Origin: a bacterium | GTDB taxonomy: Bacteria; SZUA-79; Acidulodesulfobacterales; Acidulodesulfobacteraceae | Direction of reading: 5' to 3' | Length of the DNA: 49,477 bases | Assembly: GCA_021800805.1 (NCBI GenBank) | Contig: JAJYYR010000006.1 | Location: forward strand, 1 to 49,477 | In this document: piece after piece, positions 16,326-23,722 of the stretch | How the letters are laid out: the number at the start of each line of letters is the position of its first letter | How positions within the stretch are numbered: position 1 is the first letter of the stretch | Notes under the pieces: generated by a model | The model's database searches: none | The model's input: the letters and a program-made list of their open reading frames with translations, nothing else | What the model was told of the DNA's origin: nothing | Position numbers and translations under genes: made by a program

Positions 16326-16339
16326 AATATTTTATTGTC

Positions 16340-16418
16340 TATTCTGTTCAAATAAATAGGAATGCATTGTCTTTTAAATTAAATATATAATGCAACATTA
16401 TATCAAATGAACAGAATA
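16340..16418. promoter_or_regulatory. Inverted repeat upstream of the caspase-like gene
   Basis: TATTCTGTTCA (16340-16350) is matched by TGAACAGAATA (16408-16418), 11 bp each and 57 bases apart, just upstream of the minus-strand start at 16325. The pair could be two operator half-sites or a leader hairpin around the promoter. Confidence 0.5.
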
Positions 16419-16510
16419 AAATATATTTCGTGAATTCTGATTGGCAAAAATGTAGGGAAGCATACTTTCTGATTTTTACTCATTTGCGCAAATATTTTAC
16501 AAACACGCTT

Positions 16511-16562
16511 TTAAAACCTCATCATCACCTCTAACTTAATCCCGTTGAGCACATACACAAAC
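16511..16562 (-). pseudogene. 3'-end fragment of a secreted-protein paralogue
   Basis: Read on the minus strand, this segment encodes FVYVLNGIKLEVMMRF and a stop. It matches the C-terminus of the secreted protein at 19208-19735 (FVYVLNGIKLEAMMRF) with one change. The rest of that gene is absent and the sequence switches to the unrelated gene at 16588-17664. It is a remnant left by a deletion, or the junction scar of inserted cargo. Confidence 0.8.
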
Positions 16563-16587
16563 ATCTAAACGGTTCATTTGTCGTGAA

Positions 16588-17664
16588 TTATCGACAATGC
16601 GTTAATGATAATGATTTCTTATACGCGTTACCGCCCTTTTCTAAAATAACTTTTGCATATTCTATATTTCTTTCATTTCTTGCTTCCAATTTCGGCAATA
16701 AGTTCTTGGCATTAGCTGCAATCGATTGATATGCATCAATATCATGGTAGGCCTGTCGCGGCGATATAAATTTATAAAAAGATGTTGACTTTGGCAGCGG
16801 ATATTTATCGGATTTCTCTAAATTTTTCAATTTTTGAATAAGAAGTCTTGTTTTGTTTATAGATAATTCAGCATTTATAAATTTATTTTCTATATTATGC
16901 TCTCCTGAATTAAATAGGTTTTTATCGCGCATAATAAGAGAATAATAATCATATTTAATAAGCGACTTATAATCATATCCGGCCACATTAACCAGTTCAT
17001 AACAACTACGTGTATTATTGGCATCTTTTATATTTTGCAGTTCAAGAATAAAATTTCTTTTCATCGTATTTAAATCATTTTGCTCATCTGTTAAATAATT
17101 TTTTAAAAACATTATATTGTTGGGGATGCCTGTATTTTTCATATTACTAGTAAAATTAACTATGTCGTTATTAATCTTTTTTAATTTTTGGTTGTATTTA
17201 TGAACAGACGTAATATTTTGTTTCCTTTTATACGCAATTTTTTTAAATTTCGCAATTAACTTATAATACCTTGATATATGGCTATATTTAAATACTACAG
17301 GCGTTATAGAAGTCGAAGTAGGCATATTTAATGTGAATTCATTTCCTCTAATCCTGCCGGTCATTTTTTTGTTAAAAAGGAAAAAATATTTAAAACTAAG
17401 AGTAATTCTATTCTTTGAGCGGATACCGGTAAAAGAAAGGTTTTCGGAATGAATTTTATCATTATTCAGAACAGTTTCCGTAAGCTGCCCTGTCAATTTA
17501 TTGTGAATTTCCGTCCATTGAATAAAATCAACGCCGTTAGAATATATTGCAATACCGCTATATCCAGTTCTGTAGTTTCTTGTTTCAGGCCTAATGAATT
17601 TAAAATAAATTACGGCAATCAGCACTATACTCAAAATTAAATAAATTATTTTTTTATTAATCAT
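16588..17664 (-). CDS. Membrane-anchored protein of unknown function
   Basis: 358 residues. A short N-terminal membrane helix (IIYLILSIVLIAVIYF) is followed by a region alternating short strands, with GIAIYSNGVDFIQWTEIHNK, TGQLTETV and MTGRIRGNEFTLNMP resembling a beta-rich extracytoplasmic module. Then come long Lys/Asn-rich helices. Its stop is 26 bases from the repeat remnant at 16511-16562. The next gene upstream ends 4 bp before its start, so they are likely cotranscribed. Function unknown. It could be part of a surface or defence cassette with 17668-18177. Confidence 0.6.
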   Translation of the reverse strand: MINKKIIYLILSIVLIAVIYFKFIRPETRNYRTGYSGIAIYSNGVDFIQWTEIHNKLTGQLTETVLNNDKIHSENLSFTGIRSKNRITLSFKYFFLFNKKMTGRIRGNEFTLNMPTSTSITPVVFKYSHISRYYKLIAKFKKIAYKRKQNITSVHKYNQKLKKINNDIVNFTSNMKNTGIPNNIMFLKNYLTDEQNDLNTMKRNFILELQNIKDANNTRSCYELVNVAGYDYKSLIKYDYYSLIMRDKNLFNSGEHNIENKFINAELSINKTRLLIQKLKNLEKSDKYPLPKSTSFYKFISPRQAYHDIDAYQSIAANAKNLLPKLEARNERNIEYAKVILEKGGNAYKKSLSLTHCR

Positions 17665-17667
17665 TTA

Positions 17668-18177
17668 TTATTTAATTGAATTTTTGATATTTTTCAATTT
17701 TTCTATAATATCCTGAAAATTAATATTATTTTTAATTTCATTTTTATAATTATCAACTTCATTTTGACTCTTTGCTCTATTTGCATCTACTGTTTGATCA
17801 TAATACCGTGTATCTTTGCGCACAATTAACTTATAATTTTCTATTTTTCCATTTAATATTTGCAGATAATTAATTAATCGTCTTATGACATCAAAAACTT
17901 CGCTGTTTTTAAAAAATAGTTCTCTATCCAATAGTTTAATAATGACTGCATTTTGTATGCTTACATCATAATATTCAGAGAAAATAGAACCTTTTTCTTT
18001 TAATTTTTTATCCACTATTCTAATTTCTTTAATAAGTGTTTCTAAAAGGTTTTTATAAATTTCGCTCTGCTTCTTTCTATCAAAACTAAACTGTCTATTT
18101 TGCGAACAATAAGTAACTATTCCAGCACCTATTACGCCAAGTAATGTTAATGCGGCTCCTATTGCCATTTTTAACAT
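17668..18177 (-). CDS. Small membrane protein with coiled-coil domain, unknown
   Basis: 169 residues. One N-terminal membrane helix (MAIGAALTLLGVIGAGIVTY) and a charged helical body are visible. No motif is recognised. The start ATG at 18175-18177 lies 3 bases from the second repeat copy at 18181-18223, so its own ribosome site overlaps or is replaced by repeat sequence. It is paired with the downstream membrane protein. Confidence 0.55.
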   Translation of the reverse strand: MLKMAIGAALTLLGVIGAGIVTYCSQNRQFSFDRKKQSEIYKNLLETLIKEIRIVDKKLKEKGSIFSEYYDVSIQNAVIIKLLDRELFFKNSEVFDVIRRLINYLQILNGKIENYKLIVRKDTRYYDQTVDANRAKSQNEVDNYKNEIKNNINFQDIIEKLKNIKNSIK

Positions 18178-18180
18178 ATT

Positions 18181-18223
18181 TAAAACCTCATCATCACCTC
18201 TAATTTTGTCCTTTATCCCGTTG
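18181..18223 (-). repeat. Second copy of the secreted-protein 3'-end repeat (diverged)
   Basis: The sequence AAAACCTCATCATCACCTCT and a following ATCCCGTTGA correspond to the 3' coding end at 19209-19245 and to the remnant at 16513-16547. An extra five or so bases (TTGTC) break the reading frame. It separates the genes at 16588-18177 from the gene at 18271-19146. Confidence 0.75.
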
Positions 18224-18270
18224 AAATATGGTATCGTTTAAACAGTTTAATTTATACTATATATTTGCAT

Positions 18271-19146
18271 CTATAAACTTAACAAAAACCTCATGATTGT
18301 TCCCGTAAGGTAAATCATAAATTCAATTTCTGCCTCTCTAACTTTATCGCCATGTTTCGCGTGCTCATTTTGATAATCCTTATAATAATTAATTAAACTC
18401 ATAAACATATTTATTATTTCCGCAGGAGCATTCTTGCTTTTTAAATATGGACCCAATAGACTTATTTGATTCTCAAGAACCTTTTTATTATTTAAAATAT
18501 TCCTTAATAATAATTCCAAAGAAAATCTAAGGTCATCAATAATATTTCTATCATATTTGCGCTCTTGATATTTTTGCAAAGCTGACATGAAGTGTTTTTG
18601 AACCAATGGATAATCATTTAAATAATCTATAACCTCATTTACAACATTTTCATCTAATAATTTTACTCCGGCTGGATAGATTATGAATGTATCTTTTGTC
18701 TTCTTTATCTTAATATCTAATAAGGATAAATCAATGTTTTCTGCAAGTTCTAAATATAATATTTCCTTAAAACTTTTATTATTTAAATAATTGGGTATAT
18801 CTAACTCAAAATTTAGAAGGGTTTCTAAATAGAATATAATTTCCCATAAATGACCCTTTTTTATATTTGGGGTAAGATAATTTTCAAAAATGCGTTGATA
18901 TAGACCGTCGTGAAAAGGCGATTCTAAAGAAACCCGAGAAATATTTATTCCAATAAGCTTAAAATATCTTAATAACCACAAATCACTATTATTATAGCTA
19001 CCTTTAACTTTATCAAAGAAAGGCACTACGTACATATTTATTGTCGTCAAAACACGATTTCTAAAATCTTCGAGCCTTTTTTCCTCTTTGTATTCTATAT
19101 TCCACCTTTTATAAAAATTTTGCATTTTATTTCTTATATTTTTCAT
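18271..19146 (-). CDS. Unknown protein with HEPN-like C-terminal helical region
   Basis: 291 residues, no signal peptide. The C-terminal 100 residues are helical with a pattern seen in HEPN-type and abortive-infection proteins: RNIIDDLRFSLELLLRNIL, then NYYKDYQNEHAKHGDK, a polar His-containing loop, then a final hydrophobic helix. A canonical R-x(4-6)-H is not clear, so nuclease activity is uncertain. It is flanked on both sides by copies of the 3'-end repeat, as an independent cargo cassette. A defence role is an inference. Confidence 0.5.
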   Translation of the reverse strand: MKNIRNKMQNFYKRWNIEYKEEKRLEDFRNRVLTTINMYVVPFFDKVKGSYNNSDLWLLRYFKLIGINISRVSLESPFHDGLYQRIFENYLTPNIKKGHLWEIIFYLETLLNFELDIPNYLNNKSFKEILYLELAENIDLSLLDIKIKKTKDTFIIYPAGVKLLDENVVNEVIDYLNDYPLVQKHFMSALQKYQERKYDRNIIDDLRFSLELLLRNILNNKKVLENQISLLGPYLKSKNAPAEIINMFMSLINYYKDYQNEHAKHGDKVREAEIEFMIYLTGTIMRFLLSL

Positions 19147-19207
19147 TATTGCATGGCAAATTAAATTATTAAGTATTATTTTATATTTATATATAATTTA
19201 AAAATTT

Positions 19208-19735
19208 TCAAAACCTCATCATCGCTTCTAACTTTATCCCGTTAAGGACATAAACGAATACCGTCCCGATGTAAGCTCCGGTCTTTGCTATCACTTTGTA
19301 TCCGTAATAATCGGCGGTTGCTTTGCCATATTGCCTTGCTTCTTGAATAGTATTATTTATAACAGGTTTAATGCCGTTTGGCAAATTATCCCACCCTGCC
19401 ATATTGGTATTTTTAACTTCGGCTATATTACCGCCGCATATCTTATAATTTTCTATAGCCCAGTATGCCGGTTTCGGAAAGCCCTGCGTCCTGCGGATTA
19501 TGCTTATTAATTTACATCCCGACATAGTAGCAGTTATCGGTATGGCGTTATAAGTATAGGCTCCGTTGACGTAGGTATAAGGACTGCCGGAATTATAAAC
19601 CCGCATTGCAAGTTTATTAAAGTTAGGGTCTGACTGGTTATATGGAATATTGAAAATGCCTAATGCAAAGGCTTGAGATGAAAAGAAAAGGATAAAGATA
19701 AAAGTTAATAACGATATTATTTTATATTTTTTCAC
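19208..19735 (-). CDS. Secreted protein of unknown function (source of 3'-end repeats)
   Basis: 175 residues with a clear signal peptide (MKKYKIISLLTFIFILFFSS then QAFA, cleavage after AFA). The mature part is Asn/Tyr/Gly-rich with two cysteines and no recognised motif. It ends in FVYVLNGIKLEAMMRF. The last about 45 bases recur at 16511-16562 and 18181-18223. The start has an AAGGGGGAG ribosome site. It is exported, probably periplasmic or extracellular. A link to conjugation or surface exclusion cannot be shown. Confidence 0.65.
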   Translation of the reverse strand: MKKYKIISLLTFIFILFFSSQAFALGIFNIPYNQSDPNFNKLAMRVYNSGSPYTYVNGAYTYNAIPITATMSGCKLISIIRRTQGFPKPAYWAIENYKICGGNIAEVKNTNMAGWDNLPNGIKPVINNTIQEARQYGKATADYYGYKVIAKTGAYIGTVFVYVLNGIKLEAMMRF

Positions 19736-19802
19736 TTTAACTCCCCCTTTATATCGGTTAATACAAATAGAAAATAGAGCCGAGAAACCCCTGTATTATA
19801 TT

Positions 19803-20125
19803 TTAAAATTCTTTATATGATTTTGATTTTCTGTTATTCCAATCCTTATCTTTTATATATAGTTTATTTTTTTCTATTTTTATATAATAATTAAATAATT
19901 TAGTATGCGCTTCCCCTTGTTTTTGATATTTTTTGATTAAAGATATTAAAGTTTTTTAACGGAATTATCTATTGATTTAATGTCGCCTAAATATGTTTTT
20001 GAATTTTTGACTAAAGAATGTTTATTTAAAAAATCGTTAATAACCAAACATTGAATATTACTTAATATATATTTAAAATAATTATTGTTAAACGATTTGA
20101 TTTTGTTTATATTTTTATTTTTCAT
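19803..20125 (-). pseudogene. Small unknown gene interrupted by a frameshift in an A-run
   Basis: From ATG at 20123-20125 a frame of 59 codons (beginning MKNKNINKIKSFNNNYFKYI) ends at 19946. The next frame continues without a break from the same place (TLISLIKKYQKQGEAHTKLF) to a stop at 19803, giving about 107 residues in total. The two join at a run of six A (minus strand). Loss of one A, or slippage on the run, would explain it. Product unknown. Confidence 0.5.
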
Positions 20126-20132
20126 ATTTTGT

Positions 20133-20666
20133 TTATTTCGCTAAAAACTCCGCCAAACTATTTATCTTATTCTGCGGCTCCTGCAGACTAAAATCTCCGT
20201 ATCCTCTGTTAAGCCAGTAAGGCCTGCAATCAGGGCAGTTTAACTCTATATGGTGAATCGCCAAATTGTAATCGTCTATGAAATATTTTATTCCAAGTTC
20301 GGAAATAATTCTATGCTTTTCTTTCGTATCTGCGTGATATACCGGAATATCTTTGTCGAATATTTTGGATATATTTATTTTCCTTAAATGCAAGGCTTCC
20401 AACGGGCTTGACGTTATAAAGCATTTAATATCTTTAATATAATGCTTTAAACTTATAACCTCGTCAAAAACTTCCATATCGGAAAAGTCTATTCTCGAAT
20501 TAATTAGAGAGACCGTTTTCGGCGTAATTTCGTATCTCTCCGCCATATTATATATTTCGGGATGCTTTATTGAAACTTCAAATCCGAGTTTTAAGGCTTC
20601 TTTTTGAAAAGTTTTTTCGTAGTCGAATATTACGCCGTCAAGGTCCAAAGCGGTTTTATCTAACAT
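20133..20666 (-). CDS. HAD-superfamily phosphatase / 5'(3')-nucleotidase-like
   Basis: 177 residues from the ATG at 20664-20666, which overlaps the stop of the preceding gene (TAATG). HAD motif I is DLDGVIFDY (D-x-D-G-V), motif II is CFITSSPLEALHLRK (Ser after a hydrophobic strand), a Lys precedes HRIISELGI, and motif IV is YFIDDYNLAI. This layout fits small nucleotidases that dephosphorylate (deoxy)nucleoside monophosphates. A PDCRPYWLNRG region with one Cys pair is unusual. A longer frame upstream exists, but the overlapping start and MLDKTALDLDGV are preferred. It is the last gene of a three-gene unit with the recombinase. Confidence 0.75.
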   Translation of the reverse strand: MLDKTALDLDGVIFDYEKTFQKEALKLGFEVSIKHPEIYNMAERYEITPKTVSLINSRIDFSDMEVFDEVISLKHYIKDIKCFITSSPLEALHLRKINISKIFDKDIPVYHADTKEKHRIISELGIKYFIDDYNLAIHHIELNCPDCRPYWLNRGYGDFSLQEPQNKINSLAEFLAK

Positions 20667-20923
20667 TAATTTGCCTCTGTTTGTTTTATTTTTTGGATAT
20701 CTTTCTTCAAATATCCTCTTACATCCAATATCAGCAATATCGCGTTTAGAATTAAAAGGCTCCATACGTTATCGATATAGGCTATCGCTATCCACAGAAT
20801 ACAGCTTAATATTGCGACCGCAAATCCTATTTTATATTTATGCGACGAAAAGAACCAGACTGACAATAGAGTGGCTAATAAGCCCGAATAGTTTAATATT
20901 TGAAATAATATTTTAAGCATCAT
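20666..20923 (-). CDS. Small three-helix membrane protein
   Basis: 85 residues with three hydrophobic segments and a charged tail (RGYLKKDIQKIKQTEAN). It resembles short membrane proteins found beside phage and plasmid nucleotide-metabolism genes, but no family is firmly recognised. It lies 3 bases after the recombinase stop and overlaps the HAD gene by one base, so the three are translationally coupled. Confidence 0.6.
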   Translation of the reverse strand: MMLKILFQILNYSGLLATLLSVWFFSSHKYKIGFAVAILSCILWIAIAYIDNVWSLLILNAILLILDVRGYLKKDIQKIKQTEAN

Positions 20924-20926
20924 AAT

Positions 20927-21592
20927 TTATAACCCGTTATTCGCCCTGTCTATCGCTTCCGCCATATCGGCATTAGAATATTTAAGATATATCAGTGTAT
21001 TGCTGATATTGCTATGACCTAAAAAGTTTTTCAAGAGCATTATATTCATCCCGGAGTCTAACAAATGCACGGCTCTTGTATGCCTTAAGGCGTGCGGATG
21101 GGCTTTATTTAAAAAAGAATTACCGAGAATCTTTGAAGTGTTATATTTCAAGATATAACTTATACTTTTTCTGGCTATTGCCGGACCGCCGGTTTTTTTA
21201 GACAAGATAAAATCGTTATCGTTTAATTTATGCGATATACGGTGATTTAAGATTAAAGACAGAAGTTTGTCGGATATTTTCAAATAACGGTATGTTTTAT
21301 TAGTTTTTCGTTGTTTTAGCGTTAATACTTTAACCCTGCCTGTTCCCGGTTCCACGTCCGAAAATTTTAAAGCTCTCGCCTCTTCGACCCTGGCGCCGGT
21401 TTCGTACATTATCAAGATTGCAAGTTTATGAAAGTCGTTTGCGGTCCCTTCGAGCAGAGCTTTCAATTGTTCGGCGGAATAAAAAACGATATTGTCGTTT
21501 TCGTAATAATTATTTCCTTTTAATTCTGTCCGGACGAGTTTGGTCTTGCCGCCGGATTTTTGAATTTCGTTTACTACTATAATTTCGTTCAT
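20927..21592 (-). CDS. XerC/D-like tyrosine recombinase
   Basis: 221 residues. Tyrosine-recombinase residues are all present: Arg68 (ETGARVEEARAL), a Lys in the TLKQRKTNK hairpin, His167-x-x-Arg170 (HALRHTRAVHLL), His192 (LGHSN) and Tyr202 (TLIYLKY). The N-terminal core-binding region is short compared with full integrases (about 300-350 residues), so it probably acts with a partner or as a resolvase for dimers. It is not adjacent to either att site, so resolution of the replicating form is a likelier job than integration. Confidence 0.85.
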   Translation of the reverse strand: MNEIIVVNEIQKSGGKTKLVRTELKGNNYYENDNIVFYSAEQLKALLEGTANDFHKLAILIMYETGARVEEARALKFSDVEPGTGRVKVLTLKQRKTNKTYRYLKISDKLLSLILNHRISHKLNDNDFILSKKTGGPAIARKSISYILKYNTSKILGNSFLNKAHPHALRHTRAVHLLDSGMNIMLLKNFLGHSNISNTLIYLKYSNADMAEAIDRANNGL

Positions 21593-21796
21593 TTCTATCC
21601 TCCAAAATTCTTTAATATCCTTAAATATTATAATAGGATATTTTTAAAGAAAAATTAACTTGAAAAGTATATTTTTTAATCCGTTTTTTTACCGGAATAT
21701 TATAATTCTATCCGAAAATAGTTCGTTATAGGATATACGCCGCTCTGAAACTTCGCTATGCTCTATATACCGATAACTAAAAAATAAGGGGGAATA

Positions 21797-22102
21797 ATGA
21801 TTTTTCTGTATTTATCGCTTATAACGCTATCTCTGTTTGTTTCAATTTCCGTTTTAGAATATTTTTACCACGTAGAGAACTTTTATATCTGCGAAGTCGA
21901 TTTCGAAAAACGCAAAGTAAGGTTTGTATCTAAAAACGAAAGTTCTATCGATATAAAAATGAAAGCGATATCTAAAAATCCCGGGAAATTAAAATTTTCA
22001 AAAAAAGACAAATGCCTGGCGTTTGTCGGTAAAAGAAAAAAACAGGCTTTTTTAATTTTATACGGCAATAATTTTAAATTCATTAATTATGGTAAAAAAT
22101 AA
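21797..22102 (+). CDS. Small membrane-anchored protein, unknown
   Basis: 101 residues with one N-terminal hydrophobic helix (MIFLYLSLITLSLFVSISVL) and a Lys-rich beta-like domain. A good ribosome site (AAGGGGGAATA) precedes the ATG. It is one of few plus-strand genes in the left half and is divergent from the recombinase operon. The 204-bp divergent region holds AACTTCGCTATGCTCTATATA (21750-21770), a relative of the box repeated at 23.6-25.9 kb. Confidence 0.55.
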   Translation: MIFLYLSLITLSLFVSISVLEYFYHVENFYICEVDFEKRKVRFVSKNESSIDIKMKAISKNPGKLKFSKKDKCLAFVGKRKKQAFLILYGNNFKFINYGKK

Positions 22103-22103
22103 A

Positions 22104-22274
22104 TTATTTGGGTTGACTCTTGTCTATTTTATCTTGAAATTTTATTAAAGCATCATTTAAACCTTTTTTTACTATGCTCTCGATAGTTATTTTTTTATCT
22201 TTTTTCTTTAATTTGATATACCCTTCGTGTAAGTCCTTATTGAGTTTAAAATTTATTTTTATTTTTGATTTCAT
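22104..22274 (-). CDS. Small ribbon-helix-helix-like protein
   Basis: 56 residues (MKSKIKINFKLNKDLHEGYI and onward) with an N-terminal strand followed by two helices (a ribbon-helix-helix pattern), and a GAGGGGAC ribosome site upstream. It lies 18 bp after the next RHH-like gene in the same direction. Together with ParA they look like a partition/regulator set. It is short, so the call rests on pattern and context. Confidence 0.55.
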   Translation of the reverse strand: MKSKIKINFKLNKDLHEGYIKLKKKDKKITIESIVKKGLNDALIKFQDKIDKSQPK

Positions 22275-22292
22275 AGTCCCCTCTTTTTTAAT

Positions 22293-22499
22293 TTAAACAT
22301 TTTCTTTGATTAATTTAATTATAAATTCTTTAATCGTCATATCGCTTTCTGCCGATTTTATTTTTAGTTTCTTGTGTAAATCTGCAGGAATTTGAAGACC
22401 TAACCCTTTGGTCTTTTCTATTTGTTTTAAAATTTTTTCTTTTTCGTTATCCTGAAATCTGTCGAGGGCGTTTTGCCCTGAAGGCCTATCTATTTTCAT
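22293..22499 (-). CDS. Ribbon-helix-helix partition partner (ParG-like role)
   Basis: 68 residues: a flexible charged N-terminus (MKIDRPSGQNALDRFQ), then GLQIPADLHKKLKIKSAESDMTIKEFIIKLI, a typical RHH strand-helix-helix. Its start overlaps the ParA stop by 14 bases. Small RHH proteins downstream of ParA act as centromere-binding partners in type Ib plasmid partition, with the flexible tail stimulating the ATPase. This is inferred from order and fold. Confidence 0.75.
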   Translation of the reverse strand: MKIDRPSGQNALDRFQDNEKEKILKQIEKTKGLGLQIPADLHKKLKIKSAESDMTIKEFIIKLIKENV

Positions 22500-23106
22500 A
22501 TGATCCCCTTATTTTATCTGCTATAAATTCTATTTCCGCTTTGGCCGGACCGTCTTCTGTATCAAAAACAGTTATGCCGTTCATGACGGATTTTAAGTAA
22601 CTTTGCCGAAACGCAACATCCATTATATTAATATCCTTTTTTATTTCTATAGATTCTAAAGCTTCTTTAATTTCTCCGTTCATTTTGGCATTGCGTATAA
22701 TTTTGTTATGGACAAACAAAACGTCAAAGTCTTTATTTATCATATTAACCATATCCACAAGGCTTGAAAGTCCCCAAATGTCGAACGCCGAACTTGCTAC
22801 GGGTATTACAAGGCAATCCGCAAGTTTCAGGCTTGCAATAAAAAACTGGCTCATTGCCGGAGGATTGTCGATTATAATGTAGTTAAATTCATTCTTTCTT
22901 GTTTCTGTTTCAAGAGTCTTTGGATTATCGACCGGAACCACGTCGAATGCTTTATCTTTTTTAATACAATACCAGTCATATGCCGTTCTTTGCGGATCGG
23001 CGTCGTAAAGAATTACTTTGCCGTTTTTCGATAAGCATTTTGCGATATTAATTGCAATGGTCGTTTTTCCGACTCCGCCTTTTGAATTTTGAACAGATAT
23101 AATCAT
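22486..23106 (-). CDS. parA: ParA-family partition ATPase
   Basis: 206 residues from ATG at 23104-23106, chosen because AGAGG lies 6 bases upstream. A longer frame adds eight residues. The deviant Walker A (QNSKGGVGKTT, residues 6-16), Walker A' (YDADPQRTAYDW) and Walker B (YIIIDNPPAMSQF) are clear. The short length without an N-terminal HTH fits plasmid type Ib ParA, which uses ATP-dependent nucleoid binding to segregate DNA. It forms an operon with RHH genes downstream. Candidate centromere repeats lie directly upstream. Confidence 0.92.
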   Translation of the reverse strand: MIISVQNSKGGVGKTTIAINIAKCLSKNGKVILYDADPQRTAYDWYCIKKDKAFDVVPVDNPKTLETETRKNEFNYIIIDNPPAMSQFFIASLKLADCLVIPVASSAFDIWGLSSLVDMVNMINKDFDVLFVHNKIIRNAKMNGEIKEALESIEIKKDINIMDVAFRQSYLKSVMNGITVFDTEDGPAKAEIEFIADKIRGSYENR

Positions 23107-23127
23107 GCTATACCTCTTTTTAGTTTT

Positions 23128-23256
23128 CAAGTAAACTAATAAAACATTTTACAAGTTTACAAGTTATTAACCTTTATTGTTTAATATTTTTATTGTTAAT
23201 TATATCACAAGTAAAATAGTTTGCAAGTAATTAAGTAAAATATATTTTTAGTAAAC
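23128..23256. promoter_or_regulatory. Candidate partition centromere (AAGTAAA/AAGTTTA repeats)
   Basis: The 130 bp between parA and the next gene contain at least six copies of AAGTWWA-type sequence: CAAGTAAAC at 23128, ACAAGTTTACAAGTTATTA at 23151, CAAGTAAAA at 23208, CAAGTAATT at 23224, TTAAGTAAAA at 23231 and AGTAAACTT near 23250. Type Ib partition loci carry such short repeats before parA for binding by the RHH partner, which also represses the operon. Function is inferred. Confidence 0.6.
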
Positions 23257-23260
23257 TTTT

Positions 23261-23518
23261 TTAGATGAGGCTTGAACATTCTTCAACGACGAATTTAAGC
23301 GACCAAATCGCGCAATTAAGCAAAGAATCGGTAACGACGACCATGATTTTATCGGTTCCGTCATCGTCCTCCGAATCCGAGTCGATTTTATTTGTCATAA
23401 AAAGGCCTTTTCTAATTTCTTTGATTTTTTTCATTAATTCTTCATTTGTGCCGCGCAGCGTTATTGCTTGCGTGCAACTTAAAACTATAGTTGCTAAGAT
23501 TTTGTTTTCTTGGTTCAT
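23261..23518 (-). CDS. Small acidic protein, unknown
   Basis: 85 residues. The middle is strongly acidic (DSDSEDDDGTD), with flanking hydrophobic strands and three cysteines. The ribosome site GGAGGTAAAG before the ATG is strong. No family is recognised. It sits between the candidate centromere and the first copy of the TATATATAGCGAAGTT box. Confidence 0.55.
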   Translation of the reverse strand: MNQENKILATIVLSCTQAITLRGTNEELMKKIKEIRKGLFMTNKIDSDSEDDDGTDKIMVVVTDSLLNCAIWSLKFVVEECSSLI

Positions 23519-23565
23519 CTTTACCTCCAGAAATTAAAAAATTAAAATTAGTTTAAAATTAATAA

Positions 23566-23584
23566 CTATATATATAGCGAAGTT
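23566..23584. promoter_or_regulatory. TATATATAGCGAAGTT box, copy 1
   Basis: CTATATATATAGCGAAGTT, 48 bases upstream of the minus-strand gene at 23261-23518. It is one of four near-identical boxes between 23.5 and 26 kb. On the plus strand TATATA could be a -10 element with start in GCGAAG. On the minus strand it reads AACTTCGCTATATATA. Confidence 0.6.
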
Positions 23585-23657
23585 AATTTAAAATCTACCG
23601 ATGTTTTAAGGAAACCTCCCGCCCCCGCTTACACGGGGGCTATTAAATTATAACTTC
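23579..23657 (+). ncRNA. Candidate small hairpin RNA beginning at box copy 1
   Basis: GAAGTT at the end of the box (23579-23584) pairs with AACTTC at 23652-23657. Between them GCCCCCG (23621-23627) pairs with CGGGGGC (23634-23640) around CTTACA. The unit would be about 80 nt. Expression and strand are inferred from the box being promoter-like on the plus strand. Confidence 0.35.
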
Positions 23658-23680
23658 AATAAACAATTTATTTCTTCTAC

Positions 23681-23697
23681 ATATATATAGCGAAGTT
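23681..23697. promoter_or_regulatory. TATATATAGCGAAGTT box, copy 2
   Basis: ATATATATAGCGAAGTT, just past the 3' end of the ArdC-like gene. It is identical to copy 1 in the last 16 bases. See the entry at 23566 for the possible readings. Confidence 0.6.
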
Positions 23698-23722
23698 TTT
23701 ATGCACATGACGTTTAACCTGC

